This document shows positions 47,661 to 60,468 of a stretch of DNA of 64,000 nt, piece by piece. This DNA comes from Adineta steineri. Lineage: Eukaryota; Rotifera; Eurotatoria; Adinetida; Adinetidae. Location of the stretch: positions 41,713-105,712 of the forward strand of contig CAJNOI010000155.1 of the NCBI GenBank assembly GCA_905250115.1, given 5' to 3'. Numbering within the stretch: position 1 is the first letter of the stretch; each line of letters starts with the position of its first letter. Made by a program: the position numbers and the translations under genes. Under the pieces are notes generated by a model. The model saw only the letters and a list, made by a program, of their open reading frames with translations. It was not told the origin of the DNA and searched no databases.

Positions 47661-49103
47661 TATTTGAATACAATATCAATGTAAAAAATAAGATCAATTT
47701 AGAAAAAAAAAGAAAGTTTTGTCGATGTGAATACGACAGTAACAATGAAGTATTTAAAGTCGTCTAGTAGACAGAATAAATAAAAGTCGGCGAAAGAAAA
47801 AACTGCTTTGCTTTTCTCCTTTCCATTATTTTTTGTTTTGTCAACTTCTTATGTCTACAATACTGAAGCAAAAATTTATGCAACGTGTCATAAGTATATA
47901 AAAAATATCTCAAAATGCATAAACAGATCAATTTCAATAGAAATAAACGAAATCATACGATTAAAAAATTCTTTTTCTATATGACATTTAAAAATAAAAT
48001 ACAGAATTATTTTTAAATTTCTACTAACAAAATCATGAAAGAAAAGTTACACATTAATTCAAGAAATCTATTTTTTTTCAGTAGAAAAAATTAGTAATAA
48101 TATCCCTCGAGAAGATTCAATTCCACGAAAGTCAATAAATGGTTACAATGTATGAAAATTTGATTTTTTTTCTCCACGATTCTATTTTCTAAGAATGTAA
48201 CACAAAACTCCTAGAATCATCTTGATAAATTTATACATCGATCCGAAATCATATATACGTGACAAGTGAAAATTATCTATAGATCAATACTATATAATAA
48301 CCATCGTATAAAATATCCTAGAACTTATCAGTTTCACCAAATCCAATCAGATATATTCGATTTTACTTATCGATATTTCTTTGATATCAAGATCAGTATT
48401 TTACGCTTATTTACTGTTGTGATATAAAATTTCTATAGGTTATCGATTAATAAATCTAGCGAACAAAAAAATGCCGAGAGTACCATTAATTTAATATTAC
48501 ATGAATGATCTGCGGTATCTGACACTTATACATGAATAGTTTATGATGAAATTATATTAATGGTACTTTTGGCATTTTTTTCTTCTATCTGTTAAATTTA
48601 TGTAATCCTACTTATGTTAGGTAATCATTCGATTGACAGTTATTTGAAATAAGACAAAAAGCAAATATTATTCAACTTTAACAATTAATGTACATCACAA
48701 TATCATTTTTCTCTTTATAAAGTATTAATATTTTTTTATAAAAAAGATTTAATTAGTTATTAATTTATTATTCAATTAGTATGCATGTCATTTTATATTC
48801 AACTGATCAAAGAACAATTATGTTAGGTTTTGGAGAGAGGCGTTGCTATGAAACTTCATTTCAAATGAAAAATTTCTTTTATCTTTGTTCTTTTCTTCTC
48901 GTTTACATTATTGACGAAAGAAACATACAATAGACATCTGAAATACATGCATATATTACATATAGGTAGCCTAAAAAATTAAAGAAAGAAAAAAAGAAAA
49001 TAGAGCGAAACAAAATTTCTGTTCACATAGCAAATTTCTTGTCTAAACAAACAAAAAAACACCTAGCAAAAATTTCGTTGATGTATTTAACATCACGTTT
49101 GTA
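47661..49103. other. intergenic between divergent ARH-like and TTLL3 genes
   Basis: About 1.4 kb, AT-rich, with one short hairpin repeat (48465-48581). No ORF with coding character was seen. Confidence 0.45.
48465..48581. repeat. 117-bp inverted repeat (hairpin)
   Basis: The left arm starts A6-TGCCGAGAGTACCATTAAT, and the right arm (48551-48580) is its inverted copy with three mismatches in 30. The loop is about 55 bp. It is probably a tiny foldback element. Confidence 0.75.
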
Positions 49104-52100
49104 ATGGCAAGTATAACTAGTCGAAGTGAATTATGTCCAGTACTTGATTCGGATTTATTTACGTTTAAACCAAAACTTAATGATAAAAGTAATGAAATAG
49201 CTCAAAATCTTTTATCTAATTTTTATGAACGTCAATTGAAACATCAACAACGTTTGCAAGAATTTGTGAGTGTTAATATAAATAACTAAATAATTATAAT
49301 TATTATTATTCTATGTTTATAGCAAGAGATAGCTGCTGGAAATTATCGTGAATGGTATTGCCATGATAAACGAACGAAAAATCGACAAGAAAATACAAAA
49401 TTGAATTCAGAAACTCAATCTGCTGTAGATGAACCAGTGTCTAATGATGATAAAGAACCACCGGCATCATCCGGAAAGGGTACGTTTTATAAAATCGTCT
49501 TATATATATACATAAAGAGAGAGAGAGAAAGTCTTACATCTTTAACTTTTTTCAACATACAACAGTATTGCTTATTTTTATTTTTGATTTAAGCAGCCCA
49601 TCAACTAAATGATCGTATAGCAAAATTAATTCAAGCATATGGTTCATCTTTACCAAAAAAAACAAAATTACCAGCAATATTGCTACCAATACGACAGACA
49701 AAACGTGTACCAAGACAATCGGCACCGGCACAATTAGAAGTACAGGAGCCCGTCAAGCCCTCATCATCATCATCATCGCCACCACCGGAATCGCCATCTC
49801 TACCATCCTCATTACCGACGGCACCAGTACCACCACCTCCAGCTTCCTCATCACCACCGCCACCAGTGCTACCACCTCCATCATCTTCATCACCGCCGCC
49901 ACTACCACCTGCGCCTGTACTTGCACCTATTGTGAAAGGTCCTACTCGTCGAGTACCTGCACCAGTTCGACCTAAAACACCACCTAAAGTTGTTCGTCGA
50001 GTTGATTCACCACCCAGACGTCCTTTAATAAATGATACAATCAATCCAGAACGACTTAGACTTGCACGAGAAGAAGCTGAACGAGCCATAAAAGTATGTC
50101 ATTTTAAAATTTAACAAAACAAACGTTATTATTTTCTATTTGTTTTATATAGGATCATAAAATATTTACAATCATCGGTCCATATCCTGCCTTACGAGAC
50201 GCTCTACGACGGTGAATATAATATTATATTGTCGATTTTATTTTCTTCTATATTTATTTATTTATTTATTATAGTCGTGGTTGGATTGAAAAATTCGATC
50301 GTGCTCTATTATTTCCACCTGTTCATGACAAGAAAAAGTCCGATAAAAAGCATAATAAAAGTGATGATGATGATGACGATGATGATGATGAAGTATTAGG
50401 CGATGATGATCTTAGTTTGTTAATAATACTAAATTATATACATATATTTTTCAAAAAAAAACTTTAGATGAAAATCCTCTTGATGGCGAGGATAATGGAA
50501 TTCCACCATGGGAAGAAAATGATGGGTATTATGGAATTCTCTCACGTCTTGTTAAATCAGCTGTACCAGATTTAGTATGGACTGTACAAGCTACATATGA
50601 TACAAGTACTTTAAATAAAGATCAAATGGTCAATCATTATGAACGAAATGGTTGTTTAACAACAAAAGTAAATCAAAAAAAATTTCCAGCTGAGGCTATT
50701 TTTTTCTTTTGATTTTTAGGTTGGACTTTGTAGTAGTCTAAAAAGTTTACCATGGTTTCATTCTGGTTGTGCTGATGAATTCTATCCTCGATGTTATAAA
50801 TTAACGCATGACGATGAAAGAACTGCATTTATTGGTAAATAAATATTTGAAATTTTTTTACAAATGAAAAGTATTTTTTGTTTTACTTTAGATGATTATC
50901 GTTTAACAGCATGTATAAGTTTTCTTAAACTTGTTCGAAATCGATGTAAAGGAACTATTGAACCTAATATAAATGCAAGTTTAGATATGAGTCTAAGTAA
51001 TTAAATTAATCTATTTATCAAAAAAATTAAGCTTAGAATATTTTCAGGTCAACCATCATTACAAAAAGTTCCATCAACATTTACTCAATTTGCTCTAGAA
51101 AAAGTTGAACAATTTACATTAGCACGTGATCATGAGGATATTGATATAAAGCAAAATTCACAGAAAGATTCAACAGAAGAACAATGGAAAAAATTTATCG
51201 AACAATTCTATGCTGCATCACAGTAAGAATTGTAAATACAATTATTTTTGATAATTTATATTTTTTATTTGAAAAGTTCTTATGCAGAGATTGATGATAT
51301 GAAAACATATTTAAATAGAATTGAAAAATGTTTGAAAAATGTTGAACAACATTGGCCACAATATAATATTGATGGCACAAGAAATATTTGGATATCAAAG
51401 CCAGGCGCAATGTCAAGAGGACGAGGTTTGTTATTTAAAAAAGATAATAGTATTCTTCCAGCTGGAATCATACCTTTGAGAAACTATCGAACCATTCCAT
51501 CTTAACATCTCTAATTTTGAACTGTAACATGAAAAGATGAATATAATAGAACTAAAAATCAATTATTTTTATTAGATTCGTTTAATATAAGTCGATAAAA
51601 AGTGACACTTCTCAATTACTTACTGTCAGTAAAAATAAAACAATTATACATGTCTCCGTTTACTTTTATATCTTTCTAATAAAACTCGAATTCAGGAAGT
51701 GCTGATTCCATTATCAACTAGAATGATTATTTAGAAAAAGAAAAAAAAACATTAATAGTACATTTTTATATTTAGGAATTGTTGTTTATGATCGTCTTGA
51801 TGACATGTTAAAATTGTGTACATCAACAGTATCAGATAAAGCAAAATTTATTGTTCAAAAATATATAGAACGTCCATTACTTGTTCATAATACAAAATTT
51901 GATATACGTCAATGGTTTTTAGTAACTGATTGGAATCCATTAACAATATGGATGTATAAAGATTGTTATTTTCGATTCTGTACTGAACATTTTAGTCTAG
52001 CAACACGAAATCAAAATGTACATTTATGTAATTATTCAGTACAAAAACATTATAAAAATAATTCAAATCGACACAGTGACTTACCAGGTATTACTAAGAA

Positions 52101-53452
52101 CATTCATCATAAATAAAATACAAATTTAGTGCTTATGATTATTTGAAAAGTTGATTATTCTATATCTATTTTCTTTTTTTTTAATTAGCGGAAAATATGT
52201 GGACAAGTCCAGAATTTATTGATAAATATCTTCGACCTAAGAAATTAGCTGGTAAATGGGATTCATTTATTTATCCTGCTATGAAAGATGCAATTATATG
52301 TTCAATGCTTGTTGCACAAGATACAATTGATACAAGAAAAGTAATCATTGATTTTTTAATATTTAAAAAAAAGAAATAGACTTGTTTATTCAATAGAATT
52401 CATTTGAATTATATGGTGCAGATTTTATGCTCGGTGAAGATCTTCAACCATGGCTTATTGAAATAAATTGTAGTCCAACAATGGCTCGTTGTACTGCAGT
52501 AACAAAAGAAATGTGTGATAGTGTTCTTGAAGATACTGTCAAAGGTAAATAAGAAAAGAATTAAAATTTTAAAATAAACTCAATATTCATTTTTTTCAGT
52601 TATAATTGATCGAAAATATGATCGAGTAGAGGAGACCGGTCGTTTTGAATTAATACACAAAGGAATACCTGTACCAATTCCGAATTATGTTGGAATTGAC
52701 CTTCGTGTAGAAGGTAAACATTGTAAAACTGGACGAACATATAATAATAATAATCAATCTCGAAATAATAATACCAAAAATAATGTGCCTGCTTCTGCAC
52801 CATTAGAAACTAATTCATCAAAAACTGGTCAACTTGAATCGAATTCTTCACATTCAATTAGTGCTCTTGCTATTCATACTGATACTTCCTTAAAAACTAA
52901 TAAGAAAACATCACCTACAACCGACGCGAGTGACTCAAGTTCATCAAATGATTTAATATCTGAAAAAACTTCTCTTGGTTTTACAACTAAACCATCAAAA
53001 GCAAAACGTATTTCAGCTGATACACTTCCTATTGATAAATTGAATCGATCAAAAACAAATGATGCTATATTACTATCATCATCATCATCAAAAGGTAAAT
53101 AGAATTATTTAAAATATAGCTTGAATCTTTCTATTTATCTTTAGAAAACAAGGATAATAATGTTTCGAAAATAAATGTCGGTGAGATTGTATTTGAAGAT
53201 GAAGGTAAATTTAAATGAAAAGATTTTTAGTTTTTAATTAATAATAATATCTACTTAGAAATAAAATCGCCTGGTAATTTACCATTTTTTAATCGACTAC
53301 AAAATACTTTATTACCTCATAAAAAACAAGATGAAGATCATTCGAAAATTTTACAACGACAAGAAACAATATTTGATTCGGCTTCCAATATTTCTACTTC
53401 ATCAACAATCCATACTGATAATGATCATACAACGGTTATTTCAGTGGCGTAA
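49104..53452 (+). CDS. TTLL3: tubulin monoglycylase TTLL3/TTLL8
   Basis: Sixteen exons give about 1040 residues: 49104-49265, 49323-49479, 49594-50093, 50153-50211, 50275-50414, 50468-50667, 50720-50834, 50892-50996, 51048-51222, 51277-51425, 51776-52087, 52189-52340, 52397-52544, 52600-53094, 53145-53204 and 53259-53452. All are in frame. The N-terminal third contains a Ser/Pro-rich linker (about residues 130-230). TTLL3 hallmarks follow: [42 protein letters not shown]-grasp [66 protein letters not shown], then [18 protein letters not shown]. The family adds the first glycine to tubulin side chains in cilia. The C-terminal ~200 residues are Ser/Asn/Lys-rich and unstructured. An acidic Asp run lies near exon 5. 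Confidence 0.93.
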
Positions 53453-54498
53453 AAAATCAACATAACTTCCTCTGTTTGTTTCCTATAACAAAGTGTACTT
53501 CTTTTACTTTTGTTTTGAAATCAGTAGTTTTTTTAACGAGTTAAAATACATCAAATTTAATTATTAGAAACTACTGCAGAAAATTCGAATTATAAATCAA
53601 CTCAACCAAAATATAAAACTCTTGTAGTGTAATATATATCATATGAAGAGTAAATACTATCGTTTTGCTCAATCAATAGAAACAAACGATAGCAAATAAC
53701 AAAAAAAGTAATTGCTTTATACGACGTATAGAATATATTGATTAAATTCAATCATAAAAGCAAATAAAACATCAAGTAGTATACAAAAATAGATAAGATG
53801 TATTAGTGTGTAATTGAATTACTAGTGAAACATATTCATCAATAGTCTATTATAGTTGTTCTAGATCTTTAGTTATTAAGAGAACTAACATCTAATTATG
53901 ATGCAAGTTCTCATACTCTATATATTTTCCAAATGATGCAGTAGTGGATATATGGGCGAGGGTGCAACCGTACCTTGTTTCAAGTTTTTCCCAACAAAAA
54001 TAGTCCGTGGATGACATGTCGAATAAAGGCGACAATGCAATGCTTGATCGAAATCGCCGCCCATAATAAAAACCCTAGATCTGTCACTGAAACGATGATC
54101 CTGTATTAAACAAACGTTTACGTTGAATTAGAATCCAGGGATATCTACCATAGTATTTCATCACATATGAACTAGTAAATATTGAAAATTTTGTATTTAG
54201 TTTGATAAAATATTTATTTTAATCCGATGCATACATATATGTATATACAAAATCACGGTCTAGTTGTCATCCAAAAAACATTCATCATGCTTACATGCTT
54301 TGAAAAAAAATGAGATAAAATAAGAAGATATATGAGTGATTAATAGGATAGTATACATGTATTTATACGCGTTTAAACATTCGATATCTATACATTTCTG
54401 TTCAAGAAAGGATAAAATCAATAAATAATTAAACCGGTAGGAAAAAAAAAGAAACTGAATCTTTTCGATCTTAAATTATAGAAAAATAAATAGACGAT
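53453..54498. other. intergenic between convergent genes, with one MITE
   Basis: About 1 kb between the 3' ends of TTLL3 (+) and the LAPTM4-like gene (-). Apart from the hAT-type element at 53939-54089 it is AT-rich and without a gene. Confidence 0.5.
53939..54089. mobile_element. 151-bp hAT-type MITE
   Basis: The left terminus is CAGTAGTGGATATATGGGCG. The right terminus read inverted is CAGTGACAGATCTAGGG. The CAGTGGCGGATC-like end is a well-known hAT terminus. The element is flanked by 8-bp direct repeats AAATGATG (53931-53938) and AAACGATG (54090-54097), with one mismatch. It is richer in G+C than its surroundings and has no coding capacity. Confidence 0.75.
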
Positions 54499-55888
54499 TT
54501 ATGCTGAGAGTAATGGTGTATATGGTGGTGGTGCATAATCTTCTTGATGTTGAGAATTTAATTTAATTGCTTCTTCATATTTTGGTGGCGAATACATCTT
54601 CAAAAAATGAAAATAATATAGAAAAAAAAATAATTAAGCAAAATTTACTTCTCCAAGAATTGATTGTGGACAATCTGTATGTGTTGTAATTGTTCCAATT
54701 GCTCTTGCCATATTTAATGCAGTTATATAACCATAACAATACCAAATAATAGCCGCAATATAAAGCTAAAGAAATTTTCATAAGAATATGTATCTATATA
54801 TTTTTCAATTCAATTTACTTTAGCTAAGATGATAAATAAAAGAAAAGTAAATATAATAAGTTGAAGTGTTTGTCCATCGAGTTCAAGTAAATAATTTTTA
54901 AAGGGAAATTCTGGTTGCATTCGAAGCCATGTTGATATATCAGGTAAATAAGTATAAAAACCTAACATTGATAATATTGATATAATCACATTAACGACTT
55001 TTATTAGAAAATATGGTACTACATATGATGCTTTGTTCTAATAGAAAAAAAACATAAACAATAATAATTAATCATGTTAGAAATAAACTTACACCTAAAA
55101 CTCCACAAATATGTACTAAGATAAGTACTGTAGCCGAAAAAACGACGAAAAAGACGACACATTTATCTTCTAAAAATATTTGAATGTAATTTTTTTAAAT
55201 AGAAAAAAGAAAGAAATTTTAACATACGTTGACTGAGTGATTGTGCCCATTTAATTGTCGTTAAATCCATATTAGCATAAAAATTTTTTGCATTTATATC
55301 CATCGGTGGTGGATATGTTGCATTACGTTTTTCAAGAATTCGATTTAATAATATATTACTTGAACGAAATTCTTTATTATTTAAAATAATATGTGATGAT
55401 GAATCATGATAAGGATCAACAAATGGTGATGGGATTTGTCGAGAAAATTCATCATCGATTGGTGTTAAGTCCGTTATTGTTCGAGATGTTCGTCCGAACA
55501 TAAATATAAGAGCACATAAAGCAGCTAAATGAATGAATAAATCCCATAAACCAATTAATATGGCAGCTCCTCTACAAAAGAAAAAACAATGGTTTTTTTT
55601 AAATATAATATTGGATTTTAGTTTATTAAAGAAACACTATGATGTCAATGTATCTGCTAGAGTTAGTTAAATATAGAACATGGACTTTTATTACGATAAA
55701 AACACATCTGATAACGTTTTTTTCCTTCTTATCCTATCTGTTCCTATATATAGCGGTGATATGATATTTTCTTATGATAAAATTCAGGTATGTAGAGTAA
55801 TAACTTACTTAATTCGAATGCAAAAAAGTACTCGTCGATTATATCGACGTCGTACATCATTTTCAACATTAATCGTGGTTATAACCAT
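54499..55888 (-). CDS. LAPTM4-like lysosomal transmembrane protein
   Basis: Six exons (minus: 55888-55809, 55571-55228, 55169-55093, 55037-54819, 54765-54649 and 54597-54499) are joined in frame and give 311 residues. There are four hydrophobic segments: TM1 (AAILIGLWDLFIHLAALCAL), TM2 (CVVFFVVFSATVLILVHICG), TM3 (VVPYFLIKVVNVIISILSML) and TM4 (LQLIIFTFLLFIILAKLYIA). Between TM3 and TM4 lies YTYLPDISTWL...EFPFKNYLLELD, close to LAPTM4. The C-terminus has two PY motifs (SPPKYEEAIKL and APPPYTPLL) that in the family recruit NEDD4 ubiquitin ligases for late endosome/lysosome sorting. The loop between TM1 and TM2 is long (about 95 residues) compared with vertebrate LAPTM4A. The exon 3 donor was set at GGT|GTAAGT because only it keeps the frame. 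Confidence 0.85.
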
Positions 55889-57669
55889 TGTTTTTAACGA
55901 AAAAAATATATGAATTAATAAGTTGTAAGATCTAGAACAAATAAAATTCGTCGTATAATATTAACTCAACTTCAGTTGTAAGGTAAAATATAGTTATAGT
56001 TTGAGAAAAATGATTATTTATAACAAATAAAATGATGTCATATTATTTTAACCAATCATTGATTTTAACATATGATATTGAGTGCACGCTTTTTATAACT
56101 ATTAAAAACAAGTATTTTTCTAGAATTTTTTCTTGAGTTTCCATTAATTATATTTTAGTGCCTCCGGATATTTTTGAATGTAAATTATTGATTGATTTTA
56201 ATTATAATAAATATTTTCTTCACTTATTGATATATAAAGATTATGATTAAGATAATTATTCAATAATATAACTACTAGTGACATCTAACAAAACAACACT
56301 AGGCTTCCGTTTTGACAGATCCTAAATTGTCATTTTTATAAAACTAGCAAAAAAATAGTTTTGTATAAATAGTTTTGTATAAATAGATTTTTATACATAG
56401 TTTCTCAGTAATTAACGAATTCGAATTTATAAGAACAAGTTATTTTTTATTTTTTCTGCCATGTCACATATCTATCTCAAACCTAAATAGTGATTCCGAT
56501 ATCTGACGATAACCTCTATCATAGGCACTGCACCCCATGTCTTCACAGATGAATAAAGAAAAAAAAATGGCATTTTTAAAGATTGTCATCTTGTCGAGTG
56601 TAAAATTCTGAGCAAAATGAATGGTCGTCGCATTTTCTACAGTTTTTACCCATTTTTCTATGATTTTTCGCAAATTTTCACATTTTTTCGGTTTTTGTGG
56701 TGTATGTATCTTTTGAAAGCAGCGTTGAAGAAAATACGGTGACCATTCATTTTACTGAAAATTTTATGCTCGACATGATGACAATCTCCAAAAATGCTGG
56801 TTTTTACATGAATCACAATTTAAGCTTGAGATAGATATGTGGCATAGGAGAAAGAAATCAAAAAGCATCTTTTTCTTATAATTTTGTTCACTATATTGTA
56901 TGTAACTCTTTACTTTCGATATAACAGAGAGTACGTCGACAGAACAAATACTTCAATATTCGAGAAAATCGTATATTTGATTATGCTATAATAACTAATT
57001 TTTTTAGGTTTTTCTTCTTCTTTAATATAATATTTATATATGATACAATATAATGAAAAAAAAACGAAACTGATCTAAATTTTGAAAGATCTTTATCGAT
57101 ATCGTCCATTGATCGATCTATCAATGTAGGTTCCGCTTCTAAATAGTAATAATTTATGTAGGTAACTTCTATGATATATTCTATGTAAAATATCATCGAT
57201 ATATAATATCAGATTTTAACACATGTATTCGAGAAAAGTAGATAAGAGTGATCGCGTGATCGGTTTCATCTCTAATACATAATCTTGAATAATAGAATGT
57301 TGTTTCATAATCTACCTGATTACAGATACGTCTTCGTTATTGTCTTGGAATAAACCATTCAATAATTTATGAAACTCAAGCTTATATTAATTAATGGCAA
57401 CAAAAACTTTGATTTTATATTAAGATGCATTTTTTTCTTTGAAATTAGGTCGTTTCGGAAGAGCATGCCATCTATCGATATTGAGTAGAAATATCATGAG
57501 TAATAGGAAGGTAGAGCAGAGACTCGTGCTTAAAGAAGAAAATGGCTATCCTGTCCTTCCTCGTATTGTTTGATTGATCAATAATTTTATGCAAGAATAA
57601 TACAAATAAAAATTAAATGATTTCTTAGTATTCTGAACATTGAAAAACTATTCTATTTCTTTATTCAAG
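55889..57669. other. intergenic between divergent LAPTM4-like and RanBP2-like genes
   Basis: About 1.8 kb, AT-rich, with a palindromic element at about 56455-56852. Short ORFs here are fortuitous. Confidence 0.45.
56455..56852. mobile_element. 398-bp foldback element
   Basis: The left arm contains CACATATCTATCTCAAACCT and the right arm its inverted counterpart (AGATAGATATGTGGCAT near 56830-56845). Further in, ATTGTCATCTTGTCGAG (about 56582) pairs with the inverted block near 56775, and AAAATGAATGGTC (about 56616) pairs with its inverse near 56745. The two halves are thus nearly complete inverted copies, about 170-190 bp each. No clear target duplication was identified and there is no coding capacity. 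Confidence 0.7.
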
Positions 57670-60468
57670 ATGTCTATTGTACCATCATCAGTAGCATATG
57701 AGGAATATCTTAGTGAACAGCTCGTCAATTGTATAAATCTTCAAACAAATGTTATACATAGTTTATCACAGTATTCTCAACATATTTCATTACAACTATT
57801 TGAAATTAAGGTTTAATTCTTTTGTTTTTCATCCGTTTCTATTTTCTGTACAATTAAAATAAATTTCTAGAGCAATGTAGAAATATTAACAAATCGAGTT
57901 ATAAATCTTCATCAACAACAATTGGAGCAGCAGCAACAGCAGCAACAGCAGCAACTATCTTATTTTCTTCCTTCTATGCAAGCACATCTACCAATACCGC
58001 TACCAGATCCTTTGCTCTTTCTTCGACAAGCATTACAAGTACCTTCACCATTAAATGAACCATTCTTTCACGATATATCTAATCTAACGACAGAACCAGC
58101 ACCATTTTCATTTTTGACAACAACATATCAGGAACCATCACGCAATGGTATATGATAAATGATAGTTGAAAAAAAACATCAAATTTATTCTCAATTTTTT
58201 GTTTTAGCTCCATTTGTTTTCGACTCGATATTTTCAAATAATACTGCTCATCTAGCTGATGAAGTCGATAATGAATATGACACTGATGAACGAGATATAC
58301 GTATTGAACCTATTATAACATTACTACCTGTTGAAGTTAAAACCGGAGAAGAAGATGAAAATATTCTTTTTTGTGAACGTGCAAAACTCTATCGTTTTGA
58401 CACATTAACAAATGAAATGAAAGAACGTGGAATTGGTGAAATGAAAATATTACAACATAAAACATCAAAACAATGTCGAATATTAATGCGTCGTGAGCAA
58501 GTATTTAAAATATGTGCTAATCATAGAATAACATTACAAATGGAATTAAAACCACATCAAGGCAAAGAAAATGCATATATATGGTCAGCAATGGATTATG
58601 CAGATGGTAAAGCTAAACATGAAATATTATGTGTAAAATTCAAAACCGATGAACAAGCAAAACAATTTGTAAAAATATTTAATCAAGTAAAAACAATGAA
58701 TCAAAATGAAATTGATAATATATCATTAATTAAAAATATTTCATTAAATGATGATGGTATGATTGAAAATTTATTTTTTTGTTAAATAAATCTTTATCTT
58801 TTTTTCTATAGATATTGTTATCATTGGTGAAGTTCAACCAACAAAAGAACAAATTCAACGAGCAGAATATCTTCAGTTACCACGTACATTTTATTTATAT
58901 GAAAATAAAGAACCTTGTAAAGGTTGTCGTGGTTGTAAAGAAGATTTCTCGGACGAAGGTATGTTCAATAACTTTTGTCTCTTTGATTTAGAAAAGATAT
59001 ATAATTTCTTTTAGTCCCATTTGGTAATCCAATAAGCTATTATAATGATGATGATGCTGCTACTGCTGCTGCTATTCTAGAAAATCTTACAAATTTTCCT
59101 TCGGGTTTCTTTCCAAGTAAATTTTTTTGTTTTAATTTTCAATATTATTAAAATAAATATTTAGACTCTTCTCTTCCTGCATTAATGTCAATGATGCCTA
59201 CTTGGTTTCCTGGTGGAGTAGATCCTTTATCTTCCTTGAATATACCTTCTCCTCCAAAAGATAATCGAATGATAATAAAAGCTAAACGTTCTCTACCAAG
59301 TAATCGTTTACCTCCACCACCACCATCTCAACCGTCACCTTCTGATTATGAACAATTTTCTTCTGGAACTAATGCAGAAGATGAACGAGTAACAGTTCAA
59401 ACACATCAAAAGAAATCACGAAATTTTTCCGGTAATAATACTGAATCTTATTCACTAAATACTTATGCTACACAAATGGTACAAAATATTTTAACTCAAG
59501 CTAAACAAGAGCTTTGTAAGTCTTCCAAATGTTTGTAATTCATAAAAAAATAAAATTATTCTTTTTATTTAGCTAAACAAATAGAAATAGTAACAATCAA
59601 CGAAGATAAAACTATGCAATCTCAACATGATAATAATAATAATCCGTCCATTTTTGCTAATTCTTCTACAGCTATTCTTGCAAATTTAGTACCAGTAAAA
59701 CCAAATACTAATGCTTTTTCTTTTACTGATTTTGATAAATCATCATCATCAATACCTGTAATTGGATTTCAATTTTCAACAACGAATTCATCGACAATAA
59801 CAACTAATACTTCTTCAATATTTACATTTGGAAATACACCAAAACTTAGTTTTGCTGATCTAGTTAAACAATCTTCTGATAATAAATTAACTACTGATGA
59901 CACAGAACAAAGAAGTAAACGTATAATTTTTCTCATGAATTAATTTCATGTTTTTTTTTTAGTTTTCCCTGGACATGGCTCACTTATATTTCATAAAAAT
60001 GATGATCATGAAGCTGATAATGAAAATGACAATTATGAACCACAAATAACTTTTAAACCTATTGTAAAATTACTACCTGTTGAAGTTAAAACCGGAGAAG
60101 AAGATGAAAATATTCTTTTTTGTGAACGCGCTAAACTTTCTCGTTTTGATGCACCAACAAAAGAATGGAAAGAACGTGGAATTGGTGAAATGAAAATATT
60201 ACAACATAAAACAACAAAACAATGTCGAATATTAATGCGTCGTGAGCAAATATTTAAAATATGTGCTAATCATAGAATAACATCACAAATGGAATTAGAA
60301 CCACATCAAAGTAAAGAAAATGCATATATATGGTCAGCAATGGATTATGCAGATGGTAAAGCTAAACAAGAAACATTATTTGTAAGATTCAAGACAGATG
60401 ATCAAGCTAAACGATTTTATCAGCAATTTAATGATGCCAAGCAAATAAATACTAATATTCAACAGTGA
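57670..60468 (+). CDS. RanBP2/Nup358-like protein with two RanBP1 domains
   Basis: Eight exons (57670-57810, 57871-58147, 58208-58756, 58812-58958, 59015-59116, 59165-59515, 59573-59914 and 59963-60468) give 804 residues. A Gln-rich stretch lies near residue 85. Two RanBP1-type Ran-binding domains (about residues 195-315 and 675-800) share long runs such as LPVEVKTGEEDENILFCERA and ENAYIWSAMDYADGKAK. After the first comes DIVIIGEVQPTKEQIQRAEYLQLP, a segment that in RanBP2 follows a Ran-binding domain (ELTPTxEQ...LKLPPTFF). A SFADLVKQSS motif between the domains is also RanBP2-like. Known relatives bind Ran-GTP at the cytoplasmic pore face. Here the TPR, zinc finger and cyclophilin regions of RanBP2 are absent, so the protein is far shorter than vertebrate RanBP2. 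Confidence 0.88.

Noticed and set aside
49631..50089. 152-codon Gly/Asp-rich ORF on the minus strand
   Set aside because: It is the antisense shadow of the Ser/Pro-rich TTLL3 exon 3.
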